Below, one piece after another: positions 43,701 to 54,951 of a stretch of DNA of 64,000 nt. The notes beneath the pieces were generated by a model, which was given only the letters and a program-made list of their open reading frames with translations, did not search any database and was not told the DNA's origin. Origin of the DNA: Pseudoips prasinana (lineage: Eukaryota > Arthropoda > Insecta > Lepidoptera > Nolidae); NCBI GenBank assembly GCA_951640165.1, contig OX621257.1:15573201-15637200 (forward strand), given 5' to 3'. The position numbers and the translations under genes are program-made. How positions within the stretch are numbered: position 1 is the stretch's first letter; the number at the start of each line of letters is the position of its first letter.

Positions 43701-43849
43701 TTTCGGCCGATACAATGACGATGAATTATTATTAGAACAGACATGAATCTCTCCACTTGTCAGTAATTGAGAAACGTCTTTACAGTCGATCAAATCAATA
43801 CGCCATAGCTTGTACAAGTGTCAAGATTCTGTAATAAACAAACTTCAGC

Positions 43850-44236
43850 ATGGACCTCGCGAGTGATGTTGATGACTTTGTTACTAATAGTCAAGCTCAA
43901 TCCCGGTTAGGTAAAAACATCTCTACCTATCATAGCACCATGAGGCAAAATATGTGAAACTACAATTACAAAAGTCACTTCTCACACACGAGCACTTCGT
44001 TGACCTTGACAGGCAGACGAATACAGGAAAAAGAAAATGTAGTGTTCGACCCAATACCTGTCAGGCGCGTGGATATAAAATCTCGAGTACCTGTATGGTT
44101 ATCCACAAATCATTTACGAATTAGGGAACAATCGGAACCACTGTCCTCAAGAGCGTGTAACTATAAATTATCAACATTTACTTCGGCTAATCGGGCTTTA
44201 GATGGCAGGCATACGTTCATTCTGGCGGGAACGTGA
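43850..44236 (-). pseudogene. Gypsy-type aspartic protease remnant
   Basis: The minus strand contains HALEDSGSDCSLIRK, with the D-S-G active-site triplet of retropepsins, and further on SHILPHGAMIGRDVF, resembling the GxxDxL-type flap end. Stops and frame changes break it. Position between the gag-like frame and integrase pieces agrees with Gypsy gene order. Confidence 0.55.
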
Positions 44237-44258
44237 ACTAAGAGGTCATTAGTAACTT

Positions 44259-44822
44259 TTAAAGATGTCTTTCGAGTGCCACGTATGTTTTAAACAAGTC
44301 TGAACATACCTGAGTATCCGAGATACCTGCGATAACAACTTCGATCTTGTAACCTTCGCTCCAAGCAGGCTCCAACCGGTATGTAAGTTCTCGCACGGTC
44401 ACTGCACCATACGGCACCATATCTTGAAAAAGGTCATCAATCTCTTGATCGTCGCAAACTGTCTTGATACACTCTCCTTTGCTTCGTCTAACGTTTAGCA
44501 CAACGGGTACGACTTCGAAGTCCACTTGCGAGCTCGACATCGAAGATGTGTCTATGTAACGTTTCGCGTTTCGTAATCGGTCCACGAGTTTGCGATACAG
44601 CCGTAAATTCACAATCAGCGGGATTGTATTTTCATCGTTATTTTTCAAATTTGTAATGACACTATTTTCGCTAAGTGGTGGAACCGAATCACGAAAATAT
44701 TCTTGATTTTGAGTAGCAGGCATTGCGGTAGACACGTGGGATGATTTTGGAATCGATCCCACCGCTGCTGTCGCAGATTCTGTCGGATTTAACTCCGAAA
44801 CATCGTCGGTGTCCGCCATCAT
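44259..44822 (-). CDS. Gag-like protein of the Gypsy-like element
   Basis: 187 residues from the ATG at 44822 (MMADTDDVSELNPTES). The N-terminus is acidic and Ser/Thr-rich; the C-terminal half (LVDRLRNAKRYID, EIDDLFQDMVPYG, RLEPAWSEGYKIEV) is mixed alpha/beta-like without a zinc knuckle. I do not recognise a domain. The assignment rests on position: it starts inside the LTR-leader repeat and precedes protease and integrase remnants on the same strand. It ends at a stop well short of a usual gag, so it is probably truncated. Confidence 0.45.
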   Translation of the reverse strand: MMADTDDVSELNPTESATAAVGSIPKSSHVSTAMPATQNQEYFRDSVPPLSENSVITNLKNNDENTIPLIVNLRLYRKLVDRLRNAKRYIDTSSMSSSQVDFEVVPVVLNVRRSKGECIKTVCDDQEIDDLFQDMVPYGAVTVRELTYRLEPAWSEGYKIEVVIAGISDTQVCSDLFKTYVALERHL

Positions 44823-45058
44823 GCACGTGGTGAATAGAATCAGTGCGCACACCCGGCGCGGTCGAGCTCTGTATGCCAACTGTGTCGTGTCGCTAACACA
44901 CTAATGTCACTAAGACAACTGACAGACGTCAAACGTCACATGCGACAGTTCATAGACAACCTCGACTCGAACTACTGACTCAGTGAGTAGTGTTTTCCAA
45001 ACGCTAATATATGGCGTTACTAGTACGTAAACAATCCTTTAACTTAATTTCTCCCACA
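44773..45058 (-). mobile_element. LTR-plus-leader segment, copy 2
   Basis: Partner of 40245-40528. In minus order it is the upstream copy and runs directly into the gag-like frame. The outer side (45060-45106) has ATTATAGTAAAATTAGTGGT, whose reverse complement flanks the other end at 40018-40045. Confidence 0.55.
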
Positions 45059-45106
45059 TATATAATTTCACTATAATAATATTATAGTAAAATTAGTGGT
45101 AGAAAG

Positions 45107-45315
45107 TCTGTCTAATAATAGTGTATACAGTATTAGTGATCGTTCAGTGAGAAATAGCGCTCAGGTGCAGAATAGTTGAGTCTTAAGATTTACTTAGCTT
45201 TCTTAGATCCCAAAACCCTCTACCACTACTTAATAGTAAATTTCGCGAGCGTAGTGATACGCACAAAAAACCAAGCTTGTGTAGTCCTGGTACAAGTTTA
45301 ATGGACTAACTACTT
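45107..45315. other. No gene seen
   Basis: No feature recognised between the Gypsy-like element and the SINE. Confidence 0.3.
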
Positions 45316-45317
45316 GT

Positions 45318-45585
45318 TCTCTTACATGATATGACTACCTCGTTGGTCTAACTAACTAAGAACGAGGTCCTGGGTTTAAATCCCGGGTCAGGCCTTAAGT
45401 GATTTTGGGACTTTTCTGTGAAAAGAAAAATTTCTCAGCATCGCCCGGCCTGAAGTTGGCGGTATTATACCCCCGTGCCTCAGTGAGCACGTAAATCCGT
45501 CTGGCCTGAACCTGACCTCTTTCCGGTCGTATCACTAGTCGTCCTTGAGCATTATATATCCTCCCTCCTGGATCGCGGAAGCGTT
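45318..45585 (+). mobile_element. tRNA-headed SINE with shared body
   Basis: The head has an A box (CTACCTCGTTGGTCT) and B box (GGTTTAAATCCCG). The body GGCGGTATTATAC, then CCCGTGCCTCAGTGAGCACG and CTCTTTCCGGTCGTATCAC, matches the reversed fragment at 28485-28600 and overlaps in sequence with the 5S-headed SINE at 8.0 kb. It is not a functional tRNA gene. Confidence 0.6.
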
Positions 45586-45947
45586 GAGACGTGTTCATAG
45601 TGCTACTAGTAATTTAAATTAATGAATTTTAATAAAAACAATAAATTAAAAAATTGTCAAGTACCAGGCAACCATATACAACGAGAAGTGATAGACTGCG
45701 GAACGACGACGTCACGCTCAAGGGCACACATACGGCGACAGTGCACAGTGAGTACCTACACCTCAAGCGCGGCACACACCCGCAATTACTCACACCTGTG
45801 TGCCCCTAACGTAGTGCCGTGTTATCTTGTCATCATTTACGCACACATGCAACCTGAACGTGCGTAGTTTATAAGTTCATTCAACATTGTCAAACCGCTA
45901 CGTTTACGCACTAACTACTCTTTCCGTACCTTGCCGCCTAGTACAAT

Positions 45948-46775
45948 ATGGCTCACACGCCAACTGAGAGCTTATCGGACGTCGATACTCGTGAAGACGT
46001 TACTCAGACGCAGTCGCTACTTGTTGCACGTCAAAAAAAGCGACGAAACAATAGTATAACGAGAGAGGACTTTAATGAATTCCGAGAAGAGATAAAAAAT
46101 ATGATCACGTTGTTTCAAGCTAGTATGACTTCGTCTTTTAATAAAATTGAGACAAGTATGGATTTTATATCGAAACAACATGAGGAATTTCGAGCTAAAA
46201 CAACCAGATTGGAAAAGGACACGAAAACGAACTATAGTCACATTATAAATCTACAACATAAAGTTGAAGAATTGCAGCGGGTGTCGAAGTTGACTTTTAT
46301 TGAGCTTAGAAACGTTCCCCGAGTAGAAAAAGAATCGAAATTGGATCTTACTAATTACATCACTGAGATCTCAAAATCATTAAAGCTAAATGTAAGGCCG
46401 TCAGATATACTTGACATTTACCGTTTGCCAGGAAAAAGAGAGTCAAATAGGCCAATAGTGGTCCAACTGTCTCATCTTTGTCTCAGAAATTCGATAATAA
46501 ATGCGGTAAAGAATCACAACCAATCAAACCCTAAATCTAAATTGAACATGAGTCATGCCGGTATTGTAAACAATACGACACCTATATATTTGGCTGAACA
46601 TCTTACGGAAAACTCAAGGAAGCTCTTTTATCTTGCACGCCAACTACGAAAGGACAACAAAATTAAATACTGCTGGGTCACTGATGGAAAAGTGCTCATA
46701 AAAAAGACTGAACTCAGCAATACAAATTATGTTAAGCACGAAAGCCAAATTGTGGCTTTAGCTAAAGAAGAATGA
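45948..46775 (+). CDS. LINE ORF1 nucleic-acid-binding protein
   Basis: 275 residues, intact. Residues 1-35 are polar and disordered; about 40-115 form a coiled coil (REDFNEFREEIKNMITLF through LQHKVEELQRV), the likely trimerisation segment. The C-terminal half (ELRNVPRVEKESKLDL, ILDIYRLPGK, then VNNTTPIYLAEHLTENSRKL and CWVTDGKVLIKK) resembles the Baculo_FP-like domain found in ORF1 of many insect LINEs. Family proteins bind element RNA. ATG in good context (CAATATGG). A reversed, partly deleted piece of its 3' end is at 52728-52835. Confidence 0.8.
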   Translation: MAHTPTESLSDVDTREDVTQTQSLLVARQKKRRNNSITREDFNEFREEIKNMITLFQASMTSSFNKIETSMDFISKQHEEFRAKTTRLEKDTKTNYSHIINLQHKVEELQRVSKLTFIELRNVPRVEKESKLDLTNYITEISKSLKLNVRPSDILDIYRLPGKRESNRPIVVQLSHLCLRNSIINAVKNHNQSNPKSKLNMSHAGIVNNTTPIYLAEHLTENSRKLFYLARQLRKDNKIKYCWVTDGKVLIKKTELSNTNYVKHESQIVALAKEE

Positions 46776-47074
46776 CTAGTTTTTAATATTTATTGCATGC
46801 TTTTAATATTTAACTATGCTTGCTTTTTTATTATTTTTATTATTCATACAATGGAAACAATAGAAATTCGAATCAATTCTAACACTTACACTCACACACA
46901 TTCATATATTTTATCAAAACCTACAGCTCCGATATATACACATTTTAATTTCGTTTTAGTCAAGTTATCCTCTTCATTTAGTCAAGTTATCCTCTTCATT
47001 TCAATTTGTCCACATATACTTCAAAAATATTCGACCAGAAATAAGACAAATGCTAATACTAAAATACTTTAACT

Positions 47075-48805
47075 ATGGATAATATTTTACAAATTAACAA
47101 ACATTTAGACCAAATTTCTGTCTCTGATTCTATAAGGTGCTCACCAGAAGAATGCTCGTATCTCATTGTCAATCCTGACCAACAACTTAAAATTATATCT
47201 CAGAATATTCGATCAGTAAATGCAAATATTCATAATTTTCAGACCCTCCTACATAGAACTAAAGTCGATTATAACGTTATCGTCTTAACTGAGTGCTGGC
47301 TGAAACATACGGTTTCCATTCCAATAATAGAAAACTATGCTTATTATCAAACTTCAACGCTTCTAAACCAAAATGATGGTGTAGTTCTTTACATAAAAAA
47401 CCTGACAAACTATACTGTTGAAGAACCAGCCTTTAAGGACGCTAGCTGTCTAGTACTGAAAATTGGAACTGAAAAGGCCTTTATATGTATTTACCGCTCG
47501 CCCTCGTTCTTAGACCTCACTAATTTTTTACAATCGTTAGACTCATTATTGAACTATCTATCCAGTTATAAAAGTGTAGTGATTATTGGAGATATTAATT
47601 TGGATATAACAAATTCACCATGCCCTAATCACATATCGGAATATCTAGACCTGGTGGCATTCCATGGTCTGCTACCAGCACACACTCTTCCTACTCGCTA
47701 CACGCGTGTCTTGACCATATCATGCTCAAGTCTAACCATACCGCATTAACCATGGTAATAACCTCAACTGTTACCGACCACTATGCAGTGATGCTTTCTC
47801 TCAAGCGTAAAAAAAATTCTCAGCCAGATAATTATACTTCAAAGATCAACTACAGATCGTTAGACGCTGAAATGAGTACCATTGAATTGTTACCAATTTA
47901 CAACTGCAGTGATGCTAATGAAGCAACCGTTCTACTTATAAATACCATTGGTAAGGTAATAAAAAAACACACCACATTAATCAAACTCCCAAATAACAAG
48001 CGTCTTCTCAAACCATGGATTACCACAGGGTTGCTGAGATGTATGAGGAATAGAGACGCAATGCATAAAAAACTCAAACTCTCACCCAATAACACTTGTT
48101 TAAACGTAACTTATAAACGTTACAGAAACTATTGTAATAAAATACTTAAAAAAGTTAAAAGAGATTATGAGAAAAACGATTAGAGAGAAGCGCGCAATGA
48201 TAATAAAAAAAATATGGAGAGCAATAAAGAGAGTAACAAACACTGTGAAAATAAAAGTTACCCCAAACGATCTGCTTGCAACCTCTAGTACCCCTGAACA
48301 ATCGGTGAACGATGTAAATGATTACTTCTGTAATATTGGAAAAAACCTTGCTAACGGCATCAGGGTCAATCAAAATAGCCATTCAGATACAGACGACTAT
48401 CCCACTCCCTGTCCATTGCAATCATTTGTAATGCTAGACACGGATGAAACTGAAGTTGAATCAATACTTATGTCATTAAAAACCGACTCTGCCGTTGGTT
48501 GGGATAACATTTCTACTAAACTCTTGAAACGCTATAAACATTTTCTTGTTGCTCCAATCACCTACATATTAAACCTTTGTTTGAGTAAGGGGTGTTTTTC
48601 CTTATATCTCAAAAAAGCAGTAATACACCCTATTTACAAGAGTGGAGAAAGACCTATCGCCCAATAGCTGTACTTCCATCAATCTCTAAATTATTTGAAC
48701 GATTAATTAATAAAAGGCTTACAAGATATCTCGAAAACAAAAAAATCTCGAAAACAAAAATCAAAAATCAATTTGGATTCAGAATTAATAAGTCAACATT
48801 AAATA
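47075..48805 (+). pseudogene. LINE ORF2 endonuclease and partial reverse transcriptase
   Basis: The endonuclease has its motifs in order: SQNIRSVN, VLTECWLK (catalytic Glu), VVIIGDINLDI and, after a one-base frame change near 47705, LDHIMLKSN and TVTDHYAVMLSL (the terminal D-H pair). A linker KPWITTGLLRCMRNRD follows. A second frame change at about 48175 leads into the reverse transcriptase start: AVGWDNISTKLLK, KAVIHPIYKSG, a third change at about 48650, then YRPIAVLPSISKLFERLINK and NQFGFRINKS. The catalytic palm is missing because the element switches orientation here. Clade: CR1/Jockey group, not resolved further. Confidence 0.85.
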
Positions 48806-49252
48806 ATAGATTGTTTTATTACAGATAGTTCATGTAACATAAAAGATTACTCATGTCCATAAGATCTCCAGCGGACCAAGTGCAGGTAGATGCCGACCGC
48901 CAAATGTCTTTATCGTCAATGTAATCCTTAGTAGTGAAGTAACCCTAAGCCATAAGTTCACGTTTAATGTGTGACTTAAAGTTATTATCAGGTAGTTTAG
49001 TTATATGAATAGGGAACTTGTTATAAAACCTAATACAATTTCCCATGATAAACTTATTAGTTTTGCTCACTATAAAGGCTGGTATAGCTAGTTTGTCCTT
49101 ATTTCTAGTATTGACATTAAGAAAGTCACTCCGTTTTTTATATTTATCTAAATTTTTCCGCAAAAACATTATATTCTGATATAAGTATTCACATGGAACA
49201 GAAAGTATATTTACCTCTTTAAAAACAAGGATATATATACTCTTTAAATACT
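48800..49252 (-). pseudogene. LINE A reverse transcriptase C-terminus, reverse module
   Basis: Minus strand: VNILSVPCEYLYQNIMF, RNKDKLAIPA, MGNCIRFYNKFPIHITKL, FKSHIKRELMA, then a TAG where sister copies have AAG, then YIDDKDIWRSASTCTWSAGD and MNYL-stop (48820). In normal copies this is the ORF2 end. Confidence 0.8.
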
Positions 49253-49773
49253 TATGAACGACTGAGTGAATGACTGAATGAATGAATGAATGAATGACTG
49301 AAAGAATGACTGAATGAATGACTGAATGAGTGAATGAATGACTGACTGAATAAATGACTGAACGAATGACTGAATTAATGAATGACTGAATGAATGAATG
49401 ACTGACTGAATGACTGAATGACTGATTGAATGAATGAATGAATAAATGAAGGAATGAATGAAGGAATGAATAAATGAATGAATAAATAAATGAATAAATG
49501 AATGAATAAACCACTGAATAAATGAATGAATAAACTAATGAATAAATGAATGAATAAATGAATGAATAAATGAATGAATAAATGAATGAATGAATTAATT
49601 AATTAATGAATGAATGAATGACTGACTGAATGAATGGCTGACTGACTGACTGAATGAATGACTGACTGAATGACTGACTGAATGAATGACTGAATGACTG
49701 AATGAATGACTGAATGAATGACTGAATGAATGACTGACTGAATGAATGAATAAATGAATGAATAAATAAATGA
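49253..49773 (-). repeat. (TTCA)n array, reverse orientation
   Basis: About 520 bp of TGAA on the plus strand with many ACTGA variants. Frames open across it on the TTCA strand are composition artefacts. Confidence 0.95.
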
Positions 49774-50330
49774 AGATATTTGGTGTTAATAACGACGGTC
49801 GCGCTTTAATGCTACCACCGGACCCAATACGCCCCAACTGAGAAGACCCAGCGAAACATACACGCGATTTGGTCCACTTACTGTAATTATTTAGCAGGCA
49901 AACTCAATATATGCTCGATCGGTTGTCTGATTAATTATTATTTAAGGTTTTATATATTAGAATGAGAAAATAAAAACGTCAAAATAAATAAATAAAATAA
50001 TAAATAAAATAAAATAACATTATATTAAAAAGTAACATTAATCATTTTGAGATACAACCAACAGTTCTGAAATTCGTAGAATATTAAATAATAGATTGTT
50101 TTATTACAGATAGTTCATGTAACATAAAAGATTACTCATGTCTATAAGATCTCCAGCGGACAAAGTGCAGGTAGATGCCGACCGCCAAATGTCTTTATCG
50201 TCAATGTAATCCTTAGTAGTGTAGTAACCCTTAACCATAAGTTCACGTTTAATGTGTGACTTAAACTTATTATCAGGTAGTTTAGTTATATGAATAGGGA
50301 ACTTGTTATAAAACCTGAACCTAAGACTGA
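49774..50330 (-). repeat. LINE A 3'UTR plus short ORF2 end, reverse
   Basis: The 3'UTR module (GGTGTTAATAACGACGGTCG to about 50085), preceded in minus order by the last part of the ORF2 C-terminus (50097-50325), which begins abruptly at the next TTCA array. Confidence 0.85.
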
Positions 50331-50419
50331 ATGACTGAATGAATGAATGAATAATTGAATGACTGAATGAATGAATGACTGAATGAATGAATGAATGAAT
50401 GAATGAATGAATGAATGAT
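50331..50419 (-). repeat. (TTCA)n array, short
   Basis: About 90 bp of TGAA on the plus strand between two LINE modules. Confidence 0.9.
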
Positions 50420-51207
50420 ATTTGGTGTTAATAACGACGGCCGTGCTTTAATGCTACCACCGGATCCAATGCGCCCCAACTGAGAAGACCCAGCGAAACA
50501 AACTCAGCGGGTGTCTCTACTACCGGTTTCAACACGGCCCAGTTGAGAAGCTCCGGCGAAAAATACTCAATGGGGCATATACACGAGATTTGGTCCACTT
50601 ACTGTAATTATTTAGCAGGCAAACTCAATACATGCTTGATCGGTTGTCTGATTAATTATTTATTTAAGGTTTGATATATTAGAATGAGAAAATAAAAACG
50701 TCAAAAAAAAATTAACATTAATCATTTTGAGACACAACCAACAGTTCTGAAATTCGTAGAATATTAAATAATAGATTGTTTTATTACAGATAGTTCATGT
50801 AACATAAAAGATTACTCATGTCTATAAGATCTCCAGCGGACCAAGTGCAGGTAGATGCCGACCGCCAAATGTCTTTATCGTCAATGTAATCCTTAGTAGT
50901 GTAGTAACCCTTAGCCATAAGTTCACGTTTAATGTGTGACTTATATTATCAGGTAGTTTAGTTATATGAATAGGGAACTTGTTATAAAACCTAATACAAT
51001 TTCCCATGATAAACTTATTAGTTTTGCTAACTATAAAGGCTCGTATAGCTAGTTTGTCCTTATTTCTAGTATTGACATTATGAAAGGTTTTTTATATTTA
51101 TCTAAATTTTTCCGCAAAAACATTATATTCTGATAAATGTATTCACATGGAACAGAAAGTATATTTACCTCTTTAAAAACTAAGATATATATACTCTTTA
51201 AATACTT
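50420..51207 (-). repeat. LINE A 3'UTR plus ORF2 C-terminus, reverse
   Basis: The 3'UTR (50420-50760) carries the full GC-rich middle part (GGGTGTCTCTACTACCGG). The ORF2 C-terminus spans about 50775-51207, with small deletions that shift the frame. Confidence 0.85.
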
Positions 51208-51693
51208 ATGAACGACTGAGTGAATGACTGAATGAATGAATGACTAAATGAATGACTGAAAGACTGAATGAATGAATGAATGACTGAATGAATGAATGAA
51301 TGACTGACTAAATGAATGACTGAATGAATGAATGAATGACTGAATGAATGAATGACTGAACGAATGACTAAATTAATGAATGACTGAATGAATGAATGAC
51401 TGACTGAATGACTGATTGAATGAATGAATGAATGGATGAATGAATGAAGGAATGAATGAAGGAATGAATGAATAAATAAATGAATGAATAAACCAATGAA
51501 TAAATGAATGAATAAACCAATGAATAAATGAATGAATGAATATATTGAATAATTTATTAATTAATTAATGAATAAATTAATGAATAAGTAAATGAATAAA
51601 TGAATGAATAAATGAATGACGGAATGAATGACTGAATGAATGAATAACTGAATGAATGAATGGATGAATGAATGAAGGAATGAATGAATGAAT
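51208..51693 (-). repeat. (TTCA)n array, reverse orientation
   Basis: About 485 bp of TGAA on the plus strand. In minus order it directly follows endonuclease coding sequence, replacing the central reverse transcriptase. Confidence 0.95.
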
Positions 51694-52835
51694 GATTAAT
51701 GTGGTGTGTTTTTTTATTACCTTACCAATGGTATTTATAAGTAGAACGGTTGCTTCATTAGCATCACTGCAGTTGTAAATTGGTAACAATTCAATGGTAC
51801 TCATTTCAGCGTCTAACGATCTGTAGTTGATCTTTGAAGTATAATTATCTGGCTGAGAATTTTTTTTACGCTTGAGAGAAAGCATCACTGCATAGTGGTC
51901 GGTAACAGTTGAGGTTATTACCATGGTTAATGCGGTATGGTTAGACTTGAGCATGATATGGTCAAGACACGCGTGTAGCGAGTAGGAAGAGTGTGTGCTG
52001 GTAGCAGACCATGGAATGCCACCAGGTCTAGATATTCCGATATGTGATTAGGGCATGGTGAATTTGTTATATCCAAATTAATATCTCCAATAATCACTAC
52101 ACTTTTATAACTGGATAGATAGTTCAATAATGAGTCTAACGATTGTAAAAAATTAGTGAGGTCTAAGAACGAGGGCGAGCGGTAAATACATATAAAGGCC
52201 TTTTCAGTTCCAATTTTCAGTACTAGACAGCTAGCGTCCTTAAAGGCTGGTTCTTCAACAGTATAGTTTGTCAGGTTTTTTATGTAAAGAACTACACCAT
52301 CATTTTGGTTTAGAAGCGTTGAAGTTTGATAATAAGCATAGTTTTCTATTATTGGAATGGAAACCGTATGTTTCAGCCAGCATAATTTTAAGTTGTTGGT
52401 CAGGATTGACAATGAGATACGAGCATTCTTCTGGTGAGCACCTTATAGAATCAGAGACAGAAATTTGGTCTAAATGTTTGTTAATTTGTAAAATATTATC
52501 CATAGTTAAAGTATTTTAGTATTAGCATTTGTCTTATTTCTGGTCGAATATTTTTGAAGTATATGTGGACAAATTGAAATGAAGAGGATAACTTGACTAA
52601 ATGAAGAGGATAACTTGACTAAAACGAAATTAAAATGTGTATATATCGGAGCTGTAGGTTTTGATAAAATATATGAATGTGTGTGAGTGTAAGTGTTAGA
52701 ATTGATTTGAATTTCTATTGTTTCCATTGTATGAATAATAAAAATAATAAAAAAGCAAGCATAGTTAATAAAAACTAGTCATTCTTCTTTAGCTAAAGCC
52801 ACATTGGCTTTCGTGCTTAACATAATTTGTATTGC
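51694..52835 (-). pseudogene. LINE A ORF1 end and endonuclease, inverted duplicate
   Basis: Reverse-complement copy of 46714-47983. It shares the one-base frame change that splits the endonuclease (TRVLTISCSSLTIPH versus MLKSNHTALTM frames). It has its own 98-bp deletion joining CTTAAAATTAT to GCTGGCTGAAAC (about 52387), and a small deletion between ORF1 and the spacer. It ends at CTCAGCAATAC, where plus-strand LINE sequence begins. Confidence 0.88.
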
Positions 52836-53385
52836 TGAGTACTACCTGATAATAAGTTTAAGTCACACTTTAAACGTGAACTTATGGCTAAAGGGTAACT
52901 ACACTACTAAGGATTACATTGACGATAAAGACATTTGGCGGTCGGCATCTACCTGCACTTGGTCCGCTGGAGATCTTATAGACATGAGTAATCTTTTATG
53001 TTACATGAACTATCTGTAATAAAACAATCTATTATTTAATATTCTACGAATTTCAGAACTGTTGGTTGTGTCTCAAAATGATTAATGTTACTTTTATTTT
53101 GACGTTTTTATTTTCTCATTCTAATATATAAAACCTTAAATAAATAATTAATCAGACAACCGATCGAGCATATATTGAGTTTGCCTGCTAAATAATTATA
53201 GTAAGTGGACCAAATCTCGTGTATATGCCCCATTGAGTATGTTTCGCTGGAGCTTCTCAACTGGGCCGTGTTGAAACCGGTAGTAGAGACACCCGCTGAG
53301 TTTGTTTCGCTGGGTCTTCTCTGTTGGGGCGCATTGGATCCGGTGGTAGCATTAAAGCGCGACCCATTATTAACACCAAATATTA
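52836..53385 (+). repeat. LINE A ORF2 end and 3'UTR module
   Basis: ORF2 end from CTACCTGATAATAAG to the stop at 53020, then the 3'UTR with GTGGACCAAATCTCGTGTAT and CGCATTGGATCCGGTGGTAG. Confidence 0.88.
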
Positions 53386-54951
53386 TTCATTCATTTATTC
53401 ATTCATTTATTCATTCATATATTCATTCATTTATTCATTCATTTATTCATTCATTTTTTCATTCATTTATTCATTCATTTATTCATTCATTTATTCATTC
53501 ATTTATTCATTCATTTATTCATTCATTTATTCATTCATTCATTCATTCATTCATTCAGTCAGTCAGTCATTCATTCAGTCATTCATTCATTAAGTCATTC
53601 AGTCAGTCATTCATTCATTCAGTCATTCAGTCAGTCAGTCATTCAGTCAGTCATTCAGTCAGTCAGTCATTCAGTCAGTCATTCATTCAGTCAGTCATTC
53701 ATTCAGTCATTCAGTCAGTCAGTCATTCATTCATTCATTTATTCATTCATTTATTCATTCATTTATTCATTCATTTATTCATCCATTTATTCATTCATTT
53801 ATTCATTCATTTATTCATTCATTTATTCATTAGTGTATTCATTAATTTATCATTAATTAATTCATTAATTTATTAATTAATTCATTCATTAATAAAATGA
53901 TTCATTCATTCAATTTATTCATTCATTTATTCATTAGTTTATTTATTCATTGGTTTATTCATTCATTTATTCATTCATTCATTCATTAATTCCTGCATTC
54001 ACATTCATTTATTCATTAGTTTATTTATTCATTGGTTTATTCATTCATTTATTCATTCATTCATTCATTAATTCCTGCATTCATTCCTTCATTCATTCCT
54101 TCATTCATTCATTCATTCATCCATTCATTCATTCCTTCATTCATTTCTTCATTCATTCATTCATTCAATTTATTCATTCATTTATTCATTCGTTTACTCA
54201 TTAGTTTATTCATTCATTAATTCAATGGTTTATTCATTCATTTATTCATTTATTTATTCATTCATTCATTCATACATTCCTTCAGTCATTCCTTTATTTA
54301 TTAATTCATTCATTCATTCATTCATCCATTCATTCATCCATTCAATCAGTCATTCAGTCAGTCATTCATTCATTCAGTCATTCATGAATTCAGTCATTCG
54401 TTCAGTCATTCATTCAGTCAGTCATTCATTCATTCATTCAGTCAGTCAGTCATTCATTTATTCATTCATTCATTTATTCATTCAATTATTCATTCAGTCA
54501 TTCAGTCATTCATTATTTCATTCAATCAGTCAGTCAGGCAGTCATACATTCAGTCATTCATTCATTCAGTCATTCAATCATTAATTCATTCAGTCATTCT
54601 TTCATTCATTCAGTCATTCAGTCAGTCATTCATTCAGTCAAACATTCATTCATTCATTCATTCATTTATTCATTCATTTATTCATTCATTTATTCATTAG
54701 TTTATTTATTAATTTATTCTTTAATTATTTAATTCATTCATTTATACATTAATTAATTCATTCATTCATTCAATTTATTCATTCTTTTATTCATTCATTT
54801 ATTCATTGGTTTATTCATTCATTTATTTATTCATTCATTCATTCATTAATTCCTTCATTCATTCCTTCATTCCTTCATTCATTCATTCATTCATTCATCC
54901 ATTCATTCAATCAGTCATTCAGTCAGTCATTCATTCATTCAGTCATTCATT
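53386..54951 (+). repeat. Long (TTCA)n array, about 1.57 kb
   Basis: The longest array in the window. It has zones of pure TTCA, TTCA/TTTA alternation, and TTCA/GTCA mixtures, and internal longer-period repeats such as GTTTATTTATTCATTGGTTT near 53936 and 54018, showing block duplication inside the array. Confidence 0.95.

Larger units (their letters stand above)
45640..48805 (+). mobile_element. LINE family A, 5' two-thirds
   Basis: A long non-coding leader (to 45947), ORF1 (45948-46775), a 299-bp spacer and ORF2 (from 47075) in the usual order of a two-ORF LINE. ORF2 is cut at about 48805 inside the reverse transcriptase, where the sequence switches to the reverse-strand 3' end of the same family across a shared ATTAAATAATAG. 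Confidence 0.8.

Noticed and set aside
43511..43817. GC-rich minus-strand frames near 43.6 kb
   Set aside because: They are antisense shadows of a plus-strand LINE reverse transcriptase C-terminal fragment.
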